A stretch of DNA of 9,989 nucleotides from Bacillota bacterium (GTDB taxonomy: Bacteria > Bacillota > Clostridia > Christensenellales > CAG-138), in NCBI GenBank assembly GCA_023458615.1, contig JAEWYV010000227.1, positions 1 through 9,989 of the forward strand. The letters run 5' to 3'. The position numbers and the translations under genes were made by a program. Position 1 is the first letter of the stretch, and every line of letters begins with the position of its first letter. Shown one piece after another: positions 1 through 6,142 of the stretch. The notes under the pieces are model-generated. The model did not search any database. It saw only the letters and a program-made list of their open reading frames with translations, and was not told the origin of the DNA.

Positions 1-1471
1 GGGTTGCAGGGCCGCCGCACTTGGGGCAGGTGGTGTGCAGCCAGTCCTTCGCGCGGGCAAGGCAGCTGCTGCCGTCATCGGTGGGTGTAAAGTCGTCCAG
101 CATCGGAAGTTCGAGCGGGAGCTGATCATAGGGAATCGGCACCCAGCCGCAGTGCTCGCAATAGACCAGCGGGATGGGTTCGCCCCAGTAACGCTGGCGG
201 GAAAAGACCCAGTCGCGCAGTTTGTAGTTTACCTTGCGTTCGCCGATGCCCTTTTTCACGAGGAAATCGATGATCGCGGGGATGGCCTCCGAGACCTCCA
301 TACCGTTTAGGAAGCCGGAGTTGACCAGCTTGCCGTGCTCGCACTCAGTGTAGGCTTCGTTTGTGATGTCGCCGCCGGCAACCACCTCAATGATGGGCAG
401 GTCGAAGGCTTTGGCAAACGCATAGTCGCGCTCGTCATGTGCGGGAACCGCCATGATCGCGCCCGTGCCATAGCCCATGAGCACATAGTCTGACGTCCAA
501 ACGGGGATCTTCTCGCCGTTGACGGGATTGATGGCGTAGATGCCGCCGAGCGGCACGCCCGTCTTGTCCTTGGCGAGCTCACTGCGTTCAAAATCGCTCT
601 TGATCGCCGCCGCCTTTTGATAGGCGCGTACATCGTCGAGGTTTGTGATCTTCGTAGCATACTGCTCGATGATCGGGTGCTCCGGCGAAACGACCATGTA
701 GGTGGCGCCAAAGAGCGTGTCCGGACGCGTGGTGTAGACCACGAGGTTGTCGTCGGTGTCCGCAATACGGAAGTTGACGATTGCGCCTTCGCTGCGGCCG
801 ATCCAGTTGATCTGCTGCGCCTTGATCTTGTCAAGATAATCTACGGTGTCCAGATCGTCAATCAAACGCTGGGCATATGCCGTGATCTTGAGCATCCACT
901 GGGAGCGCACCATGCGGACGACTTCGCCGCCGCAACGCTCACAAACGCCGTCCACTACCTCTTCGTTGGCGAGGCCGACCTTGCAGCTAGTGCAGAAGTT
1001 AATCGGAATCTCCGCCTTGTAGGCGAGTCCGTTCTCGTAGAGTTTGAGGAAAATCCACTGTGTCCATTTATAATAGCTGGGGTCAGAGGTGTTGACCTCG
1101 CGTGAGTAATCAAACGAATAGCCAAGCCGTTGCAGCTGGCTGCGGAAGCGTTGGATGTTGTCGTGCGTTACGATGGACGGATGAATGCCCGTCTTGATGG
1201 CATAATTCTCCGTTGGCAGACCGAATGCGTCGTAGCCGATGGGGTAGAGCACATTGTAGCCCTCCATGCGGCGCTTGCGCGCGATGACGTCCATCGCGGT
1301 AAACGGACGCGGATGGCCGACGTGCAGACCCTGCCCGGATGGGTAGGGGAACTCGATCATTGGGAAATACTTTGTCTGTGATGGATCGGTCTTCGCCTCG
1401 AAACAATGCTGATCCGCCCAGATTTTTTGCCACTTGGCTTCGATTGCCTGTGGGTCGTAACGCTCCTGCAT
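1..1471 (-). CDS. leuS: Leucyl-tRNA synthetase, N-terminal part (cut by window edge)
   Basis: Class I aminoacyl-tRNA synthetase that charges tRNA-Leu in the cytoplasm. About 490 residues are visible of the usual ~800-830; the C-terminal catalytic half and the KMSKS loop lie outside the window. Visible in order: an N-terminal helix (starts MQERYDPQAIEAKWQ), the HIGH-type ATP motif as HVGH (about residues 50-53, after FPYPSGQGL), and a Cys-rich zinc-ribbon-like insertion (CTSC and CERC, about 159-179). The CP1 editing domain follows, with TTRPDT (about 246-251) and the proofreading motif AVPAHDERDYAF (about 340-351). WVFSRQRYWGEPIP (about 420) marks the return to the catalytic fold, and a second C-x2-C pair lies at the edge. 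Both the synthetic HIGH motif and the editing Asp (HDERD) are intact, so nothing looks degenerate. The ATG is preceded by GGAGGA (1481-1486) at good spacing. The gene is divergent from the DUF4190-type gene. Confidence 0.97.
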   Translation of the reverse strand, partial: MQERYDPQAIEAKWQKIWADQHCFEAKTDPSQTKYFPMIEFPYPSGQGLHVGHPRPFTAMDVIARKRRMEGYNVLYPIGYDAFGLPTENYAIKTGIHPSIVTHDNIQRFRSQLQRLGYSFDYSREVNTSDPSYYKWTQWIFLKLYENGLAYKAEIPINFCTSCKVGLANEEVVDGVCERCGGEVVRMVRSQWMLKITAYAQRLIDDLDTVDYLDKIKAQQINWIGRSEGAIVNFRIADTDDNLVVYTTRPDTLFGATYMVVSPEHPIIEQYATKITNLDDVRAYQKAAAIKSDFERSELAKDKTGVPLGGIYAINPVNGEKIPVWTSDYVLMGYGTGAIMAVPAHDERDYAFAKAFDLPIIEVVAGGDITNEAYTECEHGKLVNSGFLNGMEVSEAIPAIIDFLVKKGIGERKVNYKLRDWVFSRQRYWGEPIPLVYCEHCGWVPIPYDQLPLELPMLDDFTPTDDGSSCLARAKDWLHTTCPKCGGPAT

Positions 1472-1493
1472 GAAACACTATCCTCCGAAACTT

Positions 1494-1509
1494 TCCTAAA
1501 TATTTAGGA
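1494..1509. promoter_or_regulatory. Perfect 16-bp palindrome over the leuS -10 and start site (possible operator)
   Basis: TCCTAAATATTTAGGA reads the same on both strands. It covers four bases of the proposed leuS -10 and the predicted transcription start, the usual place for a repressor site. Its middle is AT-rich, so it would make a poor RNA hairpin, and no T-run follows it in either direction, which argues against a terminator. The binding protein is unknown. Confidence 0.45.
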
Positions 1510-1534
1510 TAGCCTCTTTACGGGGGTTTGTCAA
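1506..1534 (-). promoter_or_regulatory. leuS sigma-A promoter
   Basis: On the minus strand a perfect -35 TTGACA (1529-1534) is followed, after exactly 17 bp, by TATCCT (1506-1511; 4 of 6 to TATAAT). Transcription would start near 1499 and give a leader of only about 28 nt before the leuS ATG. This is the best -35/-10 pair I could find on this strand. The -10 is embedded in a palindrome (1494-1509). Confidence 0.65.
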
Positions 1535-1612
1535 TTCTATGGGGCAGAGCAGAAATGGATTCAAGGAAAAACATAGGTGTGCGGATTGTTATTGCCTGAA
1601 TGTCCCCCTCGC

Positions 1613-1641
1613 TTTACGCCGCCTAAAAATCATGATACAAT
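1613..1641 (+). promoter_or_regulatory. Promoter for the DUF4190-type gene (and probably the Lgt-like gene)
   Basis: TTTACG (1613-1618; 4 of 6 to the -35 consensus) is followed after 17 bp by TACAAT (1636-1641; 5 of 6 to the -10). A TG one base upstream of the -10 makes it an extended -10. The predicted start near 1648 leaves a leader of about 80 nt before the ATG at 1731. I saw no known riboswitch signature in that leader. Confidence 0.55.
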
Positions 1642-1730
1642 CGTAACCGATTCAAGACGTGATAAAGTGAAGAGTCGTACCTCAAAAAAGAGCAATCCGC
1701 ACGAACGATTTTTGATAAGGAGGCGTAGTT

Positions 1731-2072
1731 ATGGAACAATATACGACACCGCTTACCCCGGAAATGCAGTCTCACAATAAATCCGCGGTTACCGCAATGG
1801 TGCTTGGCATTGTGAGTTTAGTCGTCACCTGGTTTCCGGTTGTCGGCCTCGTGCTGGCAATTGTGGGGCTCACCATGAGCCGCTCAAATCGCAAGTTTGC
1901 CGAGGCACATGGATTTAAGGAGAACAGCATGAACACGGCAGGATATGTGACCAGCATCGTTGGCCTTGTGGCGGGCGTGCTCACCATCATCCTCACCGTC
2001 GTGATTGTTGTTGTCAGCGTTGCGGCTGCGGCTGGTATCTGGCAGTATGTCGTTTTGCCGGAGATCATGTAA
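1731..2072 (+). CDS. Small DUF4190-type integral membrane protein
   Basis: 113 residues. A short polar N-terminus (1-17) precedes a hydrophobic stretch at about 19-49 containing a Pro-Gly turn (WFPVVGLVLAIVGL), then a basic/polar loop (50-68, SRSNRKFAEAHGF), then a second long hydrophobic stretch at about 70-103. The pattern G-I-V-S-L, a central Pro, G-L-V-L-A-I-V-G-L and a following AGYVTSIVGLV is what I recognise as DUF4190, a family of small bacterial membrane proteins with no established biochemical role. The start is supported by AAGGAGG (1717-1723), 7 nt upstream. It is followed 81 bp downstream by the Lgt-like gene on the same strand with no convincing terminator between, so the two may be co-transcribed. 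The family assignment is by motif memory; the membrane nature is certain. Confidence 0.85.
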   Translation: MEQYTTPLTPEMQSHNKSAVTAMVLGIVSLVVTWFPVVGLVLAIVGLTMSRSNRKFAEAHGFKENSMNTAGYVTSIVGLVAGVLTIILTVVIVVVSVAAAAGIWQYVVLPEIM

Positions 2073-2093
2073 TCCGCATATCCGCATGCGATT

Positions 2094-2113
2094 GGGGTTA
2101 TACTGCAAACCCC
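2094..2113 (+). other. Small hairpin upstream of the Lgt-like gene
   Basis: GGGGTT and AACCCC form a 6-bp stem with an 8-base loop in the 81-bp gap between the DUF4190-type gene and the Lgt-like gene. No T-run follows on either strand, so it is not a typical intrinsic terminator. It could be an RNA processing or stability element, or chance. Confidence 0.3.
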
Positions 2114-2153
2114 GAATGATACAAGACAAAATCTAATGTTTTAGTGAGGTCAT

Positions 2154-3056
2154 ATGCTACCTACCTTTCCGGCCTTTGGGCTGACCATCCCCATGTACGG
2201 GGTGATGTCCGCGCTCGGCATGCTCGCGGCGTTTGTTTTGCTGGGATTCACGAGAAAGCACACCCGCTTTTCAGAAGATGATGCGCTCTCTGCCGCGCTC
2301 TGGGCCATCATACTCGGATTTCTTGGGTCCAAGATCCTCTTCTGGTTGGTTGAGATCAAACAGGTGATTACTGACCCAAGCTATCTGCTGCATACCCTGC
2401 GGGAAGGGTTTGTATTCTACGGTGCGTTGATCGGCGGATTGGGCGGATTGGCAATTTTCTCTCTGATCAAAAAACTGCCATTCTTTTCGCTGACGGACTT
2501 CTTCATTCCCGCTTTAGTGCTGGGGCATGCGTTCGGTCGTATCGGCTGCCTGTTTGCAGGCTGCTGCTATGGTATGGAATGCGAGTCTCCGATCTCTATC
2601 GTGTTCCCGGAAGGCAGCGCGGCTCCGGCGGGTATTCCGCTGCTGCCGACGCAGGTGATGGAGAGCGCGTTTCTCTTTTTACTGTGCGCGTTTCTGGTTT
2701 GGCGGCTTGCGAAAAAGAAACCGTTTGGAACCGTCTCCGGCTGGTACATGGTGCTCTACGGCATCTGGCGGTTTACCATCGAGTTTTTCCGCCGCGATGA
2801 GCGCGGGTTTGTCGGCGCATTGTCCACAAGCCAGTTTATCAGCATCTTTGTGATCTTGGGCGGCGTTGTGTTGCTGCTGTTGGTCAAGACTGGTGTGCTG
2901 AAGAAGACCGTACTCGATCTGCCGATGCCCGCTGAGGAAGCGCCCAAGAAGAAATCCAAGAAGGGCGAAGAAGCAGAAGAAATTGCATCCGAGCCCGAAA
3001 CTAAACCGGAAGAGCCGAAGGTTGAAGTTGAGGACAAGCCGGTAGAGAAGGAATAG
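2154..3056 (+). CDS. lgt: Lgt-family membrane protein (prolipoprotein diacylglyceryl transferase or paralogue)
   Basis: Lgt moves a diacylglyceryl group from phosphatidylglycerol onto the lipobox Cys of prolipoproteins, in the cytoplasmic membrane. The 300-residue product has about seven hydrophobic segments and the family landmarks: an N-terminal IPMYGVMSALG (12-22), FVFYGALIGG (86-95), GHAFGRIGCLFAGCCYG (124-140), LPTQVMES (164-171) and YGIWRFTIEFFRRDERG (202-218). Tyr202, Arg206 and Glu210 match the conserved C-terminal Y-x3-R-x3-E. Two positions essential in E. coli Lgt differ: the His of the H-G-x-L-I-G loop is Tyr89, and the Asn of GRIGN is Cys132. This resembles a Cys-rich Lgt subclass I recall from anaerobes, so the exact reaction is less sure than the family. 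Residues about 258-300 form a Lys/Glu/Pro-rich tail not needed for the fold. The start has a weak GAGG (2146-2149) only 4 nt from ATG; the next in-frame ATG (Met14) would remove part of the first conserved segment. Confidence 0.85.
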   Translation: MLPTFPAFGLTIPMYGVMSALGMLAAFVLLGFTRKHTRFSEDDALSAALWAIILGFLGSKILFWLVEIKQVITDPSYLLHTLREGFVFYGALIGGLGGLAIFSLIKKLPFFSLTDFFIPALVLGHAFGRIGCLFAGCCYGMECESPISIVFPEGSAAPAGIPLLPTQVMESAFLFLLCAFLVWRLAKKKPFGTVSGWYMVLYGIWRFTIEFFRRDERGFVGALSTSQFISIFVILGGVVLLLLVKTGVLKKTVLDLPMPAEEAPKKKSKKGEEAEEIASEPETKPEEPKVEVEDKPVEKE

Positions 3057-3079
3057 CAACAACGTTATCTTAAAAACAG

Positions 3080-3116
3080 AACCGCCGGAGAACGAGCATC
3101 TCCGGCGGTTTATCTA
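3080..3116. terminator. Strong, probably bidirectional intrinsic terminator
   Basis: An 11-bp perfect stem, ACCGCCGGAGA (3081-3091) with TCTCCGGCGGT (3099-3109), closes a 7-base loop and can extend by one A-T pair. On the plus strand it is followed by a short T-rich stretch (TTTATCT). On the minus strand it is followed by TCTGTTTTTAA, from the plus-strand run TTAAAAACAGA. It lies between the convergent ends of the Lgt-like gene (3056) and the GH5-like gene (3191) and can serve both. Confidence 0.9.
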
Positions 3117-3190
3117 TGCATTGAAAAAGGGGAAGCTACCATATTTGGCAACTCTCGTTTTGATCGCAGCTGTGCAATGAAATAAAGTTC

Positions 3191-5167
3191 TTATTTGAGC
3201 ATCTCCTGATAAAACGCGAACATGTCTGTGTCCATATAAAAATTGGAGTGCTCCAGCGGGATATAGTTACACTGGGCAAGTGCGGGATAGGGTGTTACGA
3301 TACCGTATTCTCCAATCCACCCGTTGCCCATACACCAACCAAACCCCTGTTCTTCAAATGTTGTGATGACATCTTTATAAAACGCATAGATGACATCGCG
3401 GTTATATGTCTTGCTGAGCAACTGTCCTGGTGGTGTTCCGAAGATACCCCACTCGCCAATCATGAACCCCACGCCGTATTTGTCAGCCGTTGCCTTTAGG
3501 TCCATGATGGTAGCTTGTCCTCGACCTCCGAACATCGGCGCGGTCAACATCGCTTTTGCATCCCACATGACACCGTCTTTATCTTGATATGGCCACGTGA
3601 CGGACTCTAACTCCTGATCGGTATAGGCCTGCTGGCTGTCATAGAGTGAGCAGAAAGAGCGCGGCTCATAAATATGATAACTCAATGCAACGCCGAGGGA
3701 AGCCATGCCCTCGCCAGTTAACGAGGCATCGTGGATGTCTGCAACGATGCAGCGATCTGGCGACTCCTTGCGGATCGCCTCCACAATGGGCTGGAAGGTA
3801 TTGATATAGGCCTGATCCGAATGGATTTCCGGCTCGCAGAGAAGGTTAAAGTCGAGATACTTATTCGGTATCTCGGCATATCGGCGCGCCAGCATCTGCC
3901 AGAACGCGGCAAAGTCATCCCGGATGGATGTATCGGTGAACATCACGTTATCCATGCTTTCAATCTTTTCAAAGTCACCCACCACAAGACCCCAATCGCC
4001 GGAGCATGATGGCGTATTACAGCGGATTTCTACGTGAATATCATTTTGGATGCACCATGCAATCACCTGATCGAGATACTCCAGCTGACTTTCGTTGACC
4101 ATTCCGCCGTGATAAAAAGGCTCTTGCAGACTCGCAAAACCGATATTTAGCCCAATATAGTTAAAGCCGGCTTCTTTGATGAGTTGTATGTCTGTTTGTG
4201 TTAGTATATCGTCTGGGTCGCGGTCGTTTGCCGTGCTGGTTGGATGCATCATGAGCGGTGTCATAAGTCCCTTCCACTGCGGCAAAAACTGATTGCTGCA
4301 ATCGGGTAAATTACTCTGTTTGCCCAAGAGAGTATCGGTGATGATCTCTTTGTTGTAACCCGCAACACTTTCATATGTTACTTCCTTGGGCATTTTGGGG
4401 AATGAGCGATAATAACGAAGTGCAATTTGAATAGCATCTTTCGTGAGCAGCTTTTCCTGTGGACGAAACGCTTGCTGCTCATCGAGCGTCATGACTTTTT
4501 CGCCGGTTGTTCGGTCATAGATTAAAACACAGTAGTGCGGGACGCTTGCGTTTCCAAAGTCGTAAAAAAACTCGTAAACGCCTGAGTCCCCGTTCCCCCA
4601 GCAGATGTCGCTGTCGGAAATACCAGGCCAGCCCTGCATATCTCCAAATGTACCGTCCTGCCGCTTGGTCGAGTAAGTGGCGTCCGGAAAAAGCTCCGCC
4701 GGTTCGCCTTCTTGGTCGCAAAACAAAGCCCAAGTTTTTGCGTCGGTATATGGCGTATCAAATACATCTTCGCAATGCGAATAAAAAATGTTTTGCGCAA
4801 TCCAATATCGGCTCGCGATTTGCTGCTTTTTGGCTACATGGCTTATCAAATCCTTGAGATATTGGCTGTGGCCGGAACCAAAATAGAGATCGTTTGCATT
4901 GCGAATCAACTCCGTCGCGTCAACCTGCGTGATCGGTTGGTCGAGCACAGAGAAAAGCGATTCCGGTGCGATGCCGAGATCCAACGCGGCAATAAGATTT
5001 TCTTTCTCCTCGTCGGTCAATGTGTCCGGTAGTGTCGGAACCTTGGGCGACGCCGCAGCGGATTCTTTCGCAGGTTTTTCTTGTGTTTGCGGCGCGGCGA
5101 AAACGCCGCATGCTGTAGAAGAAACTGAAAGAACAAGAACCAGCAATAATAGAATAAAACGTCTCAT
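3191..5167 (-). CDS. Exported protein with divergent GH5-like (cellulase-fold) glycoside hydrolase domain
   Basis: 658 residues. The first ~25 are a signal peptide (MRR, a Leu/Val core, then STACGVFAA), with either an atypical lipobox Cys20 or an A-x-A signal peptidase I site. A Pro/Lys/Ala/Ser linker (26-50) follows. Residues about 55-290 form a region I cannot assign. Residues about 295-658 look like a GH5/clan GH-A barrel: LDFNLLCEPEIHS carries the acid/base Glu445 at the end of strand 4, ALSYHIYEP has His498 and Tyr500, and GFMIGEWGIFG has the nucleophile Glu572. Trp611 near the end could be the conserved aromatic platform. Family members hydrolyse beta-linked glucans, mannans or related glycans outside the cell. 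Oddities: the nearly invariant Asn before the acid/base Glu is Cys444, and the usual strand-2 Arg is not visible (FNYIGLNIGF). The ATG is preceded by GGAGG (5174-5178) with 6-nt spacing. It appears monocistronic, since terminators flank it. Export and fold class are fairly sure; activity and substrate are not. Confidence 0.8.
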   Translation of the reverse strand: MRRFILLLLVLVLSVSSTACGVFAAPQTQEKPAKESAAASPKVPTLPDTLTDEEKENLIAALDLGIAPESLFSVLDQPITQVDATELIRNANDLYFGSGHSQYLKDLISHVAKKQQIASRYWIAQNIFYSHCEDVFDTPYTDAKTWALFCDQEGEPAELFPDATYSTKRQDGTFGDMQGWPGISDSDICWGNGDSGVYEFFYDFGNASVPHYCVLIYDRTTGEKVMTLDEQQAFRPQEKLLTKDAIQIALRYYRSFPKMPKEVTYESVAGYNKEIITDTLLGKQSNLPDCSNQFLPQWKGLMTPLMMHPTSTANDRDPDDILTQTDIQLIKEAGFNYIGLNIGFASLQEPFYHGGMVNESQLEYLDQVIAWCIQNDIHVEIRCNTPSCSGDWGLVVGDFEKIESMDNVMFTDTSIRDDFAAFWQMLARRYAEIPNKYLDFNLLCEPEIHSDQAYINTFQPIVEAIRKESPDRCIVADIHDASLTGEGMASLGVALSYHIYEPRSFCSLYDSQQAYTDQELESVTWPYQDKDGVMWDAKAMLTAPMFGGRGQATIMDLKATADKYGVGFMIGEWGIFGTPPGQLLSKTYNRDVIYAFYKDVITTFEEQGFGWCMGNGWIGEYGIVTPYPALAQCNYIPLEHSNFYMDTDMFAFYQEMLK

Positions 5168-5220
5168 GTTTTTCCTCCATATGGGTCTTGTATGTATTTT
5201 ATCGGATTCTTTTCCTGCAT

Positions 5221-5243
5221 GTAGGCGACAGAAAGTCGACTAC
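5221..5243. promoter_or_regulatory. Inverted repeat upstream of the GH5-like gene
   Basis: GTAGGCGAC (5221-5229) and GTCGACTAC (5235-5243) are inverted copies with one mismatch around a 5-base spacer. It lies about 55 bp upstream of the GH5-like ATG and downstream of the preceding unit's terminator, so it falls in the control region of the GH5-like gene. It lacks a T-run in either direction. An operator is possible. I could not find a convincing -35/-10 pair here; TAAAAT at about 5194-5199 (minus strand) is the best -10. Confidence 0.3.
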
Positions 5244-5256
5244 CTAAATTATCTTA

Positions 5257-5289
5257 CATAAAAAGAACCGCAAATTTTTTTGCGATTCT
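5257..5289 (-). terminator. Intrinsic terminator of the hydrolase-acyltransferase-zinc ribbon unit
   Basis: On the minus strand AGAATCGCAAA (5279-5289) pairs with TTTGCGGTTCT (5264-5274) around a 4-base loop, with one G-T wobble, and is followed directly by a TTTTAT stretch. It lies about 35 bp past the stop codon of the zinc-ribbon gene and ends that transcription unit before the GH5-like gene. Confidence 0.8.
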
Positions 5290-5322
5290 CTCTAACATGA
5301 TTCTTGATGGAGGATTTTAATA

Positions 5323-6036
5323 TTAATAATAAAACCTCTTCCTGATCTCCTCTTTCACCCTTGCGCGGCGGTTGAGCAGCAACAGGGAGGAGGCGAGCAC
5401 GAGGCAAGGGAAGAGCACATAGAGCGACCAAGTTGGCCATGCGATTGCGTGGCGGTAGAGGCCGATGAAAAACTCAATTGCGACGACAAGCACGCCAATG
5501 CAGGTTAACCCCAGAGAGAAGCGAACAAGTACCGGCAGCTTGCATTTTGGCAAGGTCATAATAGCGAAGAACCAACACATCACCGAACTCAACAGCGTGA
5601 TGGGCAATCCCAACAACAGGAACCAACCCCAATCGCCTTTTCCGATCACCTGAATCAGCAAGAGCAGCACGCTGATTGCCGCGGCGTCGATGACCGCATA
5701 GAGAATCTTTGGCATACGAGCAATCATCGGCAACAGGAACACGGTGAACAGTACGAGTTCGCCGCCAAGCACATAATAGCTCCAGGTGAGCTGCTTGCTC
5801 ACGAGGATATTCGCCAGCATTACCGTAAAGAGCGGAATGAGCAGTAACAGCGAGATAAATGAGGCGATATAGCGCCGGTCCACCGTCTTATCCAGATGCT
5901 CCACATGGCTCGGATACGGGCGAACGGGCCGCTCCTCCTGCATAATCTCGTTGGGATTGATCACCTCTGTCCCGCAGAGCGGGCAACGGGGCTCGCTTTT
6001 TTGCAGCTCTACGCCGCAGTTTACGCAATAACTCAT
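5323..6036 (-). CDS. Zinc-ribbon, six-TM membrane protein (DUF6320 type)
   Basis: 237 residues from the chosen ATG. The N-terminus is a compact zinc ribbon, MSYCVNCG and CPLCG, with Cys4, Cys7, Cys18 and Cys21 as likely ligands, followed by VINPNE and a polar linker with several Pro (to ~55). The rest is hydrophobic, with about six membrane segments near 57-79, 85-105, 109-131, 136-160, 168-192 and 200-222, and a basic cytoplasmic tail (NRRARVKEEIRKRF). The architecture matches DUF6320 proteins as I remember them; no biochemical function is established. The start at 6036 is preferred over an in-frame GTG at 6048 because that GTG lies inside the GGAGGTG ribosome binding site, and because the zinc ribbon conventionally begins MSYC. 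It is the last gene of the unit, 106 bp after the acyltransferase stop. A role as anchor or sensor for the two upstream enzymes is inference. Confidence 0.85.
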   Translation of the reverse strand: MSYCVNCGVELQKSEPRCPLCGTEVINPNEIMQEERPVRPYPSHVEHLDKTVDRRYIASFISLLLLIPLFTVMLANILVSKQLTWSYYVLGGELVLFTVFLLPMIARMPKILYAVIDAAAISVLLLLIQVIGKGDWGWFLLLGLPITLLSSVMCWFFAIMTLPKCKLPVLVRFSLGLTCIGVLVVAIEFFIGLYRHAIAWPTWSLYVLFPCLVLASSLLLLNRRARVKEEIRKRFYY

Positions 6037-6046
6037 AATAAATGGC

Positions 6047-6052
6047 ACCTCC
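6047..6052 (-). promoter_or_regulatory. Ribosome binding site that fixes the start of the zinc-ribbon gene
   Basis: GGAGGT on the minus strand ends 10 nt before the ATG at 6036. The alternative GTG start at 6046-6048 shares bases with this site and so could not be served by it. Confidence 0.7.
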
Positions 6053-6142
6053 GATTGTTGTGCTGAAAAAATGTTCTATTCCGGCAGTTTCGCCGTATTG
6101 TTCGTGTTTAGGGCAATTCTCTGTGGAGAGGCGATGATTTTG

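Noticed and set aside
617..1105. Open frame of 162 codons on the plus strand inside leuS
   Set aside because: It is antisense to a strongly conserved gene, has no ribosome binding site and no recognisable protein pattern.
1577..1780. Plus-strand open frame of 67 codons overlapping the DUF4190-type start
   Set aside because: It starts at a GTG upstream of the predicted transcription start, spans the promoter and the ribosome binding site of the real gene, and has low-complexity basic sequence.
4507..4857. Plus-strand open frames of ~100-120 codons within the GH5-like gene
   Set aside because: They are antisense to a continuous 658-codon gene with a signal peptide and catalytic motifs, and show no domain of their own.
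5311..5333. AT-rich inverted repeat around the stop codon of the zinc-ribbon gene
   Set aside because: It is bulged, AT-rich and overlaps coding sequence; the proper terminator with a T-run is just downstream at 5257-5289.
6046..6048. GTG as start of the zinc-ribbon gene (adds MPFI)
   Set aside because: The GTG is part of the GGAGGTG ribosome binding site; the ATG at 6036 is the workable start and matches the usual MSYC beginning.
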